A stretch of DNA of 64,000 nucleotides, taken from CATQHS01 sp965203375. GTDB taxonomy: Bacteria > Actinomycetota > Acidimicrobiia > Acidimicrobiales > Aldehydirespiratoraceae. Shown one piece after another: positions 39,405 to 48,200 of the stretch. Each line of letters opens with the position of its first letter. The first letter of the stretch is position 1. The notes under the pieces are model-generated. The model was not told the origin of the DNA, made no database searches, and saw only the letters and a program-made list of their open reading frames with translations. The DNA lies in the NCBI GenBank assembly GCA_965203375.1, contig OZ241886.1, forward strand, positions 1,302,001 through 1,366,000. Direction: 5' to 3'. The position numbers were made by a program, and so were the translations under genes.

Positions 39405-40747
39405 CGCAACCGGGCGGCCGCGGCCTGGCCCTGGGCCACGCAGGCGCCCAGCCCCAGACCCCGGTGGGCGGCGCCGACGGCTGCCAGCGAAGGGGCGGCG
39501 TCGGCTAGGTGATGGTCGAGTTCGTCCATGCGGTCGAGGTGGCCGGGCCGGTACTGGGGCAGCGACTGGGGCCACGGCGTCACCCGCACCGCGTCGTAGC
39601 CGTCCATGCCCACGGTGGCGGCCAGCTCGCCGGCCAGGGCGGCCACCAGCTCGGGGTGGTCGAGTTCGAGCCAGCGGCGGTCGTCGGTGCGGCCGGCCGA
39701 GACCCGGAGGATGGCCCGCCCGCCACCGCGGTAGTGCTCCCACTTCGACGACGACCACGAGCAGGCGGTCATGAGCAGCCCCTGGTCCCTGGGTACCAGG
39801 AACCCGCTGCCGTCCAGTGGGCGGGCGATCCTGTCGGCCTGAGTCACGAAGGTGACCAGCACCACGTCGCTGTATTCGACCGCGGCCAGGATCCCGGCTG
39901 CCTCGGGGCAGTGGGGCTCCAGCAGCTTGGCCGTGACCGGCACCGGGGCGGTCAGGATCACCCGGTCGGCCTCGACCGGGCCGTCGGGGGTGGCCAGCGA
40001 CCACCCCGACCGGGTCCGCCCAATCTTCTCGACCGGCGAGGAGGTGCGGATCGACGGGCCCAGGGCGGCGGCCAGGGCGTCCGTCACCCGAGGCGTGCCG
40101 CCCCGCACCCCCATCATGGCCGGACCCGCTTCGGCCCCCTCCCCGCCGGCCCGCAGAGCCTCCGCCAGGGGTCCGCCCCGGCGGAGGGCCTCGTGCAGCC
40201 GGGCGGCGCCGGCGGCCAGGCTCATGGCGTCGGCCGAACCGCCGTTGATGCCGCCCAGCAGCGGGTCCACCAGCCTCTCGAACGCCTCGTCGCCCAAGCG
40301 GGGCCGCAGCACCTCGCCGACGGCCGCGTCGCCGGTCAGCGGCGGCGCCGGCCGGTTCAGACCGGCTCGCAGCTCCTCGGCGCCGGCGGCCGAGACCAGG
40401 CCGGAGCGGGCCGCCGAGTCGGCGTCGAGGGGCACGCCCAGCACCGACGGCGCCGGGATGGGCCGCAGAGCCCCGTCGGCCCAGATGAAGGCCCGGCCAG
40501 CGGCCGGCGCCACCAGGTCTGCGCCCAATCCGAGCCGGCGGCACAGGTCGGCCATCTCAGGCCGGCGGGCCAGGAAGCCGTCCGGGCCGGACTCGACCCG
40601 CACCCCGCCCACCGCCGATTCGGCCACGGCGCCCCCCACCCGGTCGCCGGCCTCCAACACCACCACGTCGGCCCCGTCGAGGCGGAGCTGATAGGCCCCG
40701 CTCAGCCCGGTGATCCCCGCCCCCACCACCGCAACCGCCCTACTCAT
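39401..40747 (-). CDS. hemG: Coproporphyrinogen III / protoporphyrinogen oxidase (HemY/CgoX type)
   Basis: A 448-residue FAD enzyme. In Gram-positive-type heme synthesis this enzyme (CgoX) oxidises coproporphyrinogen III to coproporphyrin III. The FAD motif is VAVVGAGITGLSGAYQL, followed by VVVLEAGDRVGGAV, FLARRPEMADLCRRLGLG, DPLLGGINGGSADAMSL and the C-terminal VGAAHRGLGLGACVAQGQ. The partner hemE is 103 bp upstream in the same direction, and hemQ is elsewhere in this window. Start: ATG 40747 (MSRAVAVVG) is chosen over TTG 40753. Confidence 0.93.
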   Translation of the reverse strand: MSRAVAVVGAGITGLSGAYQLRLDGADVVVLEAGDRVGGAVAESAVGGVRVESGPDGFLARRPEMADLCRRLGLGADLVAPAAGRAFIWADGALRPIPAPSVLGVPLDADSAARSGLVSAAGAEELRAGLNRPAPPLTGDAAVGEVLRPRLGDEAFERLVDPLLGGINGGSADAMSLAAGAARLHEALRRGGPLAEALRAGGEGAEAGPAMMGVRGGTPRVTDALAAALGPSIRTSSPVEKIGRTRSGWSLATPDGPVEADRVILTAPVPVTAKLLEPHCPEAAGILAAVEYSDVVLVTFVTQADRIARPLDGSGFLVPRDQGLLMTACSWSSSKWEHYRGGGRAILRVSAGRTDDRRWLELDHPELVAALAGELAATVGMDGYDAVRVTPWPQSLPQYRPGHLDRMDELDHHLADAAPSLAAVGAAHRGLGLGACVAQGQAAAARLR

Positions 40748-40857
40748 CGGCAAACGGCTCTCACGACGACCGGCCCGCTCACCCGGCTAGCTGCCCTCAC
40801 GGCGACGGATCTGCTCATTGGCAAGCGGCTCTCACGATGACCGGCCCGCTCACTCGG
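40743..40857. repeat. 44-bp direct repeat spaced 71 bp, between hemE and hemG
   Basis: Copies at 40743-40786 and 40814-40857 differ at 4 positions, all transitions. The first contains the hemG start and the second the hemE stop, so the junction between the genes was duplicated. Confidence 0.9.
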
Positions 40858-41899
40858 AGGCCACCTCGCCCTCGGCGTGGACGATCTGCACCACCTCGGC
40901 CAGCACGTCGGGGTCGGCGGCGGGCGGGACCCCGTGGCCGAGGTTGAAGACGTGGCCGGGATGGCCGGCGTTGGCGGCCAGCACCTCCCTGGCCCCGGCC
41001 GCAGCCGCCTCGGCGCCGGCCAGAACCAGGGCCGGGTCGAGGTTGCCCTGCAGGGCCCGGCCCGGCCCCGCCCGGGCCCGGGCCGCGTCCAGCCGGACCC
41101 GGAAATCGACCCCCACCACCTCGGCCCCGGCCCCGCCGATCTGGTCGAGCATCTCGCCCGCGCCCAGCCCGAAGTGGATGCGGGGAACGCCGTAGGCCCC
41201 CACCGCGTCCAGCACCCGGGCGGAGTGGGGGGCGACGTAGCGCCGGTACTGGTCCGGGCTCAGCGCCCCGGCCCAACTGTCGAAGAGCTGCACGGCCGAG
41301 GCCCCCGCCTCCACCTGGGAGGCCAGCGAGGCGGCGGCCATGCCGGCCAGCCGGTCCATAAGGTCGTGCCACAGGCCCTCGTCGCCCGCCATCAGCGCCC
41401 TGGTCAGGTGGTGGTCGCGGGACGGCCCGCCCTCGATCAGATACGACGCCACCGTGAACGGCGCCCCGGCGAAGCCGATGAGGGGCACGTCTAGCTCGGC
41501 GGCGAGCCGGCGCACGGTCTCGATCACATAGGGGGTGTCGGAGTCGGGGTCGAGCGGGCGGAGCCGGTCGAGGTCGGCCCTAGCGGCGAAGGGCCGCTCC
41601 ACCACCGGGCCCGTCCCGGGCGCTATCTCCACTCCGAAGCCCACGGCGTGGACCGGCACCACGATGTCGCTGAACAAGATGGCGGCGTCCACCCCGTAGC
41701 GCCGCACCGGCTGGAGGGTGATCTCCGTGGCCCGGTCCGGGTCGGCGATGGCGTCGAGGATGGACCCGTCGCCCCGCACCCGCCGGTACTCGGGCAGCGA
41801 GCGCCCGGCCTGGCGCATGAACCACACCGGGACTCGCCGGTGGGGCCGGCCCCGGCACGCCCGGATGAAGTCGTGGTCGTCGAAGCGCCCGCCGCTCAC
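40850..41899 (-). CDS. hemE: Uroporphyrinogen decarboxylase
   Basis: A 349-residue HemE that removes four carboxyls from uroporphyrinogen III to give coproporphyrinogen III. The family signatures are PVWFMRQAGRSLPEYR and LFSDIVVPVHAVGFGVE, with the catalytic Asp in FSD. Later are IGFAGAPFTVASYLIEGG, VQLFDSWAGALSPDQYRRYV, and HVFNLGHGVPPAADPD with the conserved His. The hemE-hemG-lnt order on one strand forms an operon. Confidence 0.97.
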   Translation of the reverse strand: MSGGRFDDHDFIRACRGRPHRRVPVWFMRQAGRSLPEYRRVRGDGSILDAIADPDRATEITLQPVRRYGVDAAILFSDIVVPVHAVGFGVEIAPGTGPVVERPFAARADLDRLRPLDPDSDTPYVIETVRRLAAELDVPLIGFAGAPFTVASYLIEGGPSRDHHLTRALMAGDEGLWHDLMDRLAGMAAASLASQVEAGASAVQLFDSWAGALSPDQYRRYVAPHSARVLDAVGAYGVPRIHFGLGAGEMLDQIGGAGAEVVGVDFRVRLDAARARAGPGRALQGNLDPALVLAGAEAAAAGAREVLAANAGHPGHVFNLGHGVPPAADPDVLAEVVQIVHAEGEVASE

Positions 41900-41908
41900 C
41901 CGGTAACG

Positions 41909-42883
41909 CTACTGCCCCGGTCCGCTCCCTCCGGGCGGGGCCGCGGCGGCCTGCCTCAGCAGGGAGGCGAAGCCGGGGCCGTCGTTGTGGCGCAGGCGCC
42001 GGCGGGCGGCGTCGTAGCCGGCTCGGGCGATCAGCCCCTCGCGGCCCTCGCCGTCGGCGGCGTCGATGGCCTCGGCCGCGGTGGCGTCGGGCTCCAGCAC
42101 CAGCACCGCCGAGCCCCTCTGCCGGACGGCGGCCGCCTCCCGGCCGAGACGCCGTCGCATCAGGTCCTGCACGCCCCGGCCCGGACGACGCCGCGTCGGG
42201 CCGGTCATGGCCGAGGAGACCACCACCAGGTCGAAGGCGGGCGGTCCGGCCAGGTCGGCGTTGGTGGAGGACTCCACCCCTCCGTCGACGCAGCGGTGGC
42301 CGCCGACGGTCACCGGCTGGTGCCGGCCCGGCACCGCGCAGCTCGCCCGCACCGCCCGGGCGGCGGTGACCGCGGCGTCGTCGCGCCCGAACACCACCCG
42401 CCGCCCGTCGGACAGCCGCACCGCGGTCACCCAGAACCGCTCGGCCGGCCACCGGTCCGGGTGCAGCTCGGCCAGCCGGCGCTCCAGGGCCTCGGTGGTG
42501 GCCCGGCCGGCCGGGACCAGCCCCACCCCGGCGTGGATGGGCCTCATCCGCCAGGGGGGCCACAGCGCGCCCAGGGCCAATCTCGGCGACTGCGGCCACG
42601 GGCGCCGGTCGGCGGTCCCCTCCCGGTAGGGGGTGACCACCCGGTTCAGGACGGCCCGGCCCTTGGGGCTCACCGGCCGGTCCTGGAGCTGGGCCAGGCG
42701 GTCGGCGGGCGACACCCCGGCCCGGTACACCAGCCCGGTGATGGCCCCCACCGACGTGCCCACGATCAGATCGGCCCGGCGGGCGTCCCAGCCCGTCTCG
42801 TCGCTCAGACAGGCCAGGGCGCCGACGTGCCAGGGGTCGCCGTAGGAGCCCCCCGCGCTCAGCACCAGGCCCACCGAGATCAC
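41909..42883 (-). CDS. Patatin-like phospholipase
   Basis: A 324-residue patatin-fold acyl hydrolase. The oxyanion loop is GLVLSAGGSYGDPWHVGAL, the nucleophile is in GTSVG (LIVGTSVGAITGLVY), and the catalytic Asp in VDGGVESSTNADLA. No signal peptide is seen. It may hydrolyse membrane phospholipids or storage lipids. It is separated by 9 bp from hemE on the same strand. The C-terminal ~60 residues are Arg- and Ala-rich. Confidence 0.9.
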   Translation of the reverse strand: MISVGLVLSAGGSYGDPWHVGALACLSDETGWDARRADLIVGTSVGAITGLVYRAGVSPADRLAQLQDRPVSPKGRAVLNRVVTPYREGTADRRPWPQSPRLALGALWPPWRMRPIHAGVGLVPAGRATTEALERRLAELHPDRWPAERFWVTAVRLSDGRRVVFGRDDAAVTAARAVRASCAVPGRHQPVTVGGHRCVDGGVESSTNADLAGPPAFDLVVVSSAMTGPTRRRPGRGVQDLMRRRLGREAAAVRQRGSAVLVLEPDATAAEAIDAADGEGREGLIARAGYDAARRRLRHNDGPGFASLLRQAAAAPPGGSGPGQ

Positions 42884-43016
42884 GGCCCCGATGGTGCCAC
42901 AGCCCGCCCCGGAGGGCGGCGCCCGGAGACGGCGCGGGAGCCGAGGGCCCGTCGGGGCGGACTAGGATTTCAGGTCCCCCCGCCCGCCGCCTCACCTTTC
43001 GGGGAGGCCGTCCGCC

Positions 43017-45284
43017 GTGACCGGTCGCCATCCGGAGCTCGACTCCGAACAGCGCTACATCGACGGCGCCTACCGGTGCCTGGAGTCGTCCCGCCGCCGG
43101 GCGGCCGGGCTCGCCTCGGCCATCGAGGCCGGCCCCGGCGGCGCCCACCAGGCCCGGCTGGAGCGCGAGGCCCTGATCGAGGGGGCGCTCAGCCGGCTGG
43201 GCCGGCTCAGCATCGGCGACCGGTCCCTGGTGTTCGGGCGGCTCGACCCGGCCGAGGTCGGCGAGCGGCTCGACCCGGCCGGGGCCGGCGAGCGGCTCTA
43301 CGTGGGCCGGGTCGGGTTGTGGGACGAAGAGAAGGAGCCGGTGGTGATGGACTGGCGGGCCCCGGCGGCCGAGCCCTTCTACCGGGCCACCGCGGCCGAG
43401 CCGCTGGGCCTGGAGCGCCGCCGCCGCTTCGCCTCCCGGGGCCCCAAGCTGCTCGGCATAGAGGAGGAGGTCTTCGGCCCCGCCCCCAGCGGCGCCGGGC
43501 CGCCCGGGGGCGGAGAAGCCCCAGACGGCGAGGGCGGGGCGCCGGCGGGCCGGGGGGCCTTGATGGCGGCGCTGGGGGCGCCCCGCACCGGCAGGCTGGG
43601 CGATGCCGTGGCCACCATCCAGCGGGAGCAGGACGAGGTGATCCGCTCGGAGATGCCTGGGGTGCTGGTGGTGGAGGGGGGGCCGGGAACGGGCAAGACG
43701 GTGGTGGCGCTGCACCGGGCCGCCTATCTGCTCTACACGCACCGGTTCCCGCTGGAGGGGCAGGGGGTGCTGGTGGTGGGGCCCAACCGGCTGTTCTTGG
43801 CCTACGTCGAGCAGGTGCTGCCCTCGCTGGGCGAGGCCGGGGTGGAGCTGGCCGTGCTGGCCGATCTGTTGAGCCCGGCGGTGAGGGTGGACGGCCTCGA
43901 CCCCGAGCCGGTGGCCGGGGTCAAGGGCGATCCGAGGATGGCGGCGGTGGTGGCCCGGGCGGTCCGGGACCGCCAGCGGCCGCTGCGCCGGGATCTGGTG
44001 GTGGGGCTGGGGGTCCAGCGGGTGCGGATGACGGTGGAGGAGTCGGCCCGCATCGTGGCCGAGGCCCGGCGCCGGTCCCGGCGCCACAACTCGGGCCGCA
44101 AAGTGGTGGAGGCCGAGCTCTTCGCCGCTCTGGGCGCCGCCGCCCGCCGCCCGGTCGGCCCGGCCGCGGTCCGGGAGCATCTCCGGGACACGCTGGAGGT
44201 CCGGGAGGCGCTGGAGTGGATGTGGCCGGTGCTCAGCCCGGCCCACCTGCTTCACGACCTCTTCGGTTCGGCGGCCCTGCTGCGGTCGGCTTCGGGGGGC
44301 CGGCTCTTCCCGGCCGAGGTCGAGCTGCTGCACCGGCCCCGCAGCCCCCACGCCGACGAGGTGGTGTGGAGCTTCCAGGACGTGCCGCTGCTCGACGAGG
44401 CCCGGGCCCGGCTCGGGCGCCGCCCCTCCCACGGCGCCTCCGACGAGGTCCGCACCTACGGCCACATCTGCGTGGACGAGGCCCAGGACCTCTCGCCCAT
44501 GGAGCTGCGCATGATCTCCAGGCGCAGCCTCAACGGGTCGCTCACCGTGGTGGGCGACGTGGCCCAGGGCACCGGGTCCTGGGCCCACGACGACTGGGGC
44601 TCGGTGCTGGAGCAGCTCCCCGCCCGCCGCCCGCCCCGCTGCGCCCGGCTCACCATCGGCTATCGCATACCGGCCCCGGCCATGGCCCTGGCCAACCGGG
44701 TCCGGTCCCACGCCGCGCCGGGGAAACGGGCACCTCAGACCTTCGTCCGCACCGAGGGCGACGATCCGGTCGTGGTCTGCACCGGAGGCGACCTGGCCGG
44801 CGCGCTGGCCGAGGTGGTGTCGGCCGAGCGGGCCTCGGCGGGGGAGGGCAACGTGGCCGTGATCGTCCCCGACTCGCTTTACGACCCGGTCCGCTCGGCT
44901 CTTCAGGAGGCGGGGGTGGACTTCGGGGGGCCGACCCGGTCCGGCCTGGACCGCCAGGTCACGGTGGTGCCGGTCCGGCTGGTGAAGGGGCTCGAGGTCG
45001 ATTCGGCCGTGGTGGTGGAGCCGGCCCGGATCGCCGCCGAGGAGCACCAGGGGGTCAGGTCGCTCTATGTGGCCCTCACCAGGGCCACCAAGCGGGTTGC
45101 GGTGGTCCACGACGACCCCCTGCCCGAGGCGCTGAGAGCCGATCTGACTTCGGAGGATTCGGGTGAGGCTGGACCCGAGGATTCGACGGAGTCGGCCGAA
45201 CTGGCGGAGTCGGGGAAGTCGGCCGGACCCGACGTTTCCGCGGAGTCGACTGAATCGGCCGGACCGGCGGAGTCGGTGGCCTGA
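43017..45284 (+). CDS. helD: HelD-like RNA polymerase-recycling UvrD/Rep-type ATPase
   Basis: A 755-residue SF1-type ATPase. The N-terminal coiled-coil region (EQRYIDGAYRCLESSRRRA) and the inserted region before the motor domain match HelD, which removes stalled RNA polymerase from DNA. The Walker A is EGGPGTGKTVVALHRAAY, motif II DEAQDLSPMELRMI, motif III VGDVAQGTGSW, and motifs IV-VI TIGYRIPAPAMALAN, RLVKGLEVDSAVVVEP, and LYVALTRATKRV. The C-terminal tail (about 40 residues) is a Glu/Ser-rich low-complexity string. The stop overlaps the lhr ATG (TGATG). Start GTG. HelD in actinobacteria can also confer rifampicin resistance. Confidence 0.9.
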   Translation: MTGRHPELDSEQRYIDGAYRCLESSRRRAAGLASAIEAGPGGAHQARLEREALIEGALSRLGRLSIGDRSLVFGRLDPAEVGERLDPAGAGERLYVGRVGLWDEEKEPVVMDWRAPAAEPFYRATAAEPLGLERRRRFASRGPKLLGIEEEVFGPAPSGAGPPGGGEAPDGEGGAPAGRGALMAALGAPRTGRLGDAVATIQREQDEVIRSEMPGVLVVEGGPGTGKTVVALHRAAYLLYTHRFPLEGQGVLVVGPNRLFLAYVEQVLPSLGEAGVELAVLADLLSPAVRVDGLDPEPVAGVKGDPRMAAVVARAVRDRQRPLRRDLVVGLGVQRVRMTVEESARIVAEARRRSRRHNSGRKVVEAELFAALGAAARRPVGPAAVREHLRDTLEVREALEWMWPVLSPAHLLHDLFGSAALLRSASGGRLFPAEVELLHRPRSPHADEVVWSFQDVPLLDEARARLGRRPSHGASDEVRTYGHICVDEAQDLSPMELRMISRRSLNGSLTVVGDVAQGTGSWAHDDWGSVLEQLPARRPPRCARLTIGYRIPAPAMALANRVRSHAAPGKRAPQTFVRTEGDDPVVVCTGGDLAGALAEVVSAERASAGEGNVAVIVPDSLYDPVRSALQEAGVDFGGPTRSGLDRQVTVVPVRLVKGLEVDSAVVVEPARIAAEEHQGVRSLYVALTRATKRVAVVHDDPLPEALRADLTSEDSGEAGPEDSTESAELAESGKSAGPDVSAESTESAGPAESVA

Positions 45285-48200
45285 TGGCCGACGATCCGCT
45301 CGCGCCCTTCTCGGCGCCCACCCGGGCCTGGTTCTCCGCTGCCTTTGCGGCCCCCACCCCGCCCCAGGCCCGGGGCTGGCCGGCCATCGCCTCCGGCGAC
45401 CACACCCTGATCGTGGCTCCCACCGGCACCGGCAAGACCCTGGCCGCCTTCCTGTGGGCCCTGGACCGCCTGGCCGCAACCGACACCGACCCGGCCGCGG
45501 GCGAGGCCGACCGCGTCACCGCCCCTGCTGCTGCGGACCGGCCCGCCGCTGAGCCCCGGTCCCCCGGGAGCCGGGTGGTCTACATCTCGCCGCTGAGGGC
45601 GCTGGCCACCGACGTCGAGAAGAACCTGCGGGCCCCGCTGGAGGGCATCGCGCTGGCCGCCGAGCGCTTGGGCCACACCGTGCGGCCCCCCACCGTGGGG
45701 GTCCGCACCGGCGACACCCCCGCCGACGAGCGCCGCCGCCTGGTCCGCCGCCCGCCCGACATTCTGATCACCACCCCCGAGTCGCTGTTTCTGATGCTCA
45801 CCAGCCGGGCCCGGGAGACGCTGGCCGCGGTCGAGCACGTGATCGTCGACGAGATCCACGCCGTGGCCGGGGCCAAGCGGGGCGCGCACCTCATGCTGTC
45901 GCTGGAGCGGCTGGAGGAGCTGTGCCCCCGCCCCCCTCAGCGCATCGCCCTGTCCGCCACCCAGCGCCCGCTGTCGGAGATCGCCCGGTTCCTGGGGGGC
46001 CGGGCCCCCGCCGGCGACGGCTCGCTCGCCCACCGGCCCGTGACCGTGATCGACGCCGGGACGGCCAAGGAGATGGACGTGGAGGTGGTGGTGCCCGTCG
46101 AGGACATGGGCGATCTGGCCGCGACCGGGCCCGCCTCGGCCGCCGAGCCGGCCGCCGGGCCGGCCTCGGCTGAGCCGGAGCGCCGCAGCATCTGGCCCTC
46201 GATCCATCCCCGGCTGCTGGACCTGGTGACATCGCACCGCTCCACTTTGATCTTCGCCAACGCCCGCCGCCTGGCCGAGCGGCTCGCCTCCCGGCTCAAC
46301 GAGCTCCACCTCGGCCGAGAAGAAGACGACCCCGAGCCGGGCGAGACCGGCACCCGCCCAGGCTCCGAGTCCGGCGACCCCCAGCCCGGCGAGACCCGAC
46401 CCGGCGGGGGCGAGCCCGACGACCTCCAGACCGACCACTCCGAGTCCGACCACTCCGAGCCTGCCGGCGCCGAGTCAGCCGAGCTGGTCAAGACCCACCA
46501 CGGCTCGCTGTCGCGGTCCAGCCGGCTGGTGGTCGAGGACGAGCTGAAGCAGGGCCGCCTGGCCGGGCTGGTGGCCACCTCCTCGCTGGAGCTGGGCATC
46601 GACATGGGGGCGGTGGACCTGGTGGCGCAGGTGGGCTCGCCCGGGTCGGTGGCCTCGGCGCTCCAGCGGATCGGCCGGGCCGGACACCGGGTGGGGGAGC
46701 CCAGCCGGGGCAAGATCTTCCCCAAGCACCGGGCCGATCTGCTGGAGGCGGCCGCGGTGGTCGACCTGATGAAAAAGGGCCAGGTCGAGGCCACCGCCTA
46801 CCCCCGCAACCCCCTCGACGTGCTGGCCCAGCAGATCGTGGCCATGTGCGCCATGGACGACTGGGCCGTGGACGACCTGGCCGCCGTCGTCCGCCGCTGC
46901 GCCTGCTTCGCCGACCTCTCCGACGAGGTGCTGCGCGCCACCCTCGAGATGCTGTCGGGCGCCTACCCGGCCGAGGAGTTCGCCGGTCTCATTCCCCGGA
47001 TCGTCTGGGACCGGGCCGCCGGGGCGGTGAGGGGCCGGGCCGGGGCCCAGCGGCTGGCCGTCACCAACGCCGGCACCATCCCCGACCGGGGCCTGTTCGG
47101 GGTGTTCTTGCCCGACGGGACCAGGGTGGGCGAGCTGGACGAGGAGATGGTCTACGAGAGCCGGGTGGGGGAGACCTTCCTGCTCGGGGCCTCGGCCTGG
47201 CGGATCACCGACATCACCTTCGACCGGGTGGTGGTGGTGCCCGCCCCCGGCTCGCCCGGCAAGATGCCGTTCTGGCACGGCGAGGGGCCGGGCCGGGCCG
47301 TCGAGCTGGGCCGGGCCGTCGGCCGCCTCGTCCGGGAGCTGCGCGCCGACCCCGACCCGATCCCCCGGCTCCGGCGCCGCCACGGCCTGGACGAGCTGAC
47401 CGCGGCCAACCTGCTCGCCTACCTTCAAGAGCAGGCCGAGGCCACCGGCGCCGTCCCCGACGACCGCACCGTGGTGGTGGAGCGGTTCCCCGACGAGATC
47501 GGCGACTGGCGGGTGTGCGTGCTCACCCCCTTCGGGGCCAGGGTCCACGCCCCCTGGGGCCTGGCCCTGCAGGCCCGGCTCGGCCGGCAGTGGGGGGTGG
47601 ACGTCGACATGATGTGGGGCGACGACGGTATCGCTCTGCGCCTGCCCGAAGCGGTGGACGAGCTGCCGCTGGAGGAGGTGCTCTTCGACCCCGACGAGAT
47701 CGCCGAGCTGGTGGTGGAACATCTGCCCGGCACGGCCGTGTTCTCGTCTAGGTTCCGGGAGTGCGCGGCCCGGGCCCTGCTGCTGCCCCGCCGCCGCCCC
47801 GGGCAGCGGACCCCGCTGTGGCAGCAGCGCCGCCGGTCGGCCGACCTTCTCGCGGTGGCCTCTAAATACCCGTCGTTCCCGATCCTGCTGGAAACCGCCC
47901 GGGAGTGCGCCAACGACGTGTTCGACCTGCCCGCGCTGGTGCAGCTCATGTCCGACCTGCGCAGCCGCCGGGTCCGGGTGGCGGCGGCCGAGACCGCCAC
48001 CGCCTCCCCGTTCGCCCGCTCGCTGCTGTTCTCGTGGATCGCGGTGTACATGTACGAGGGCGACGCGCCCCTGGCCGAGCGCCGGGCCGCGGCCCTGACC
48101 CTGGACCGGGAGCTGCTCCGGGACCTGCTCGGCGCCGAGGAGCTGCGGGAGCTCATCGACCCCGAGGCGCTGGCCGACCTGGAGCTGGAGCTGCAGCGCC

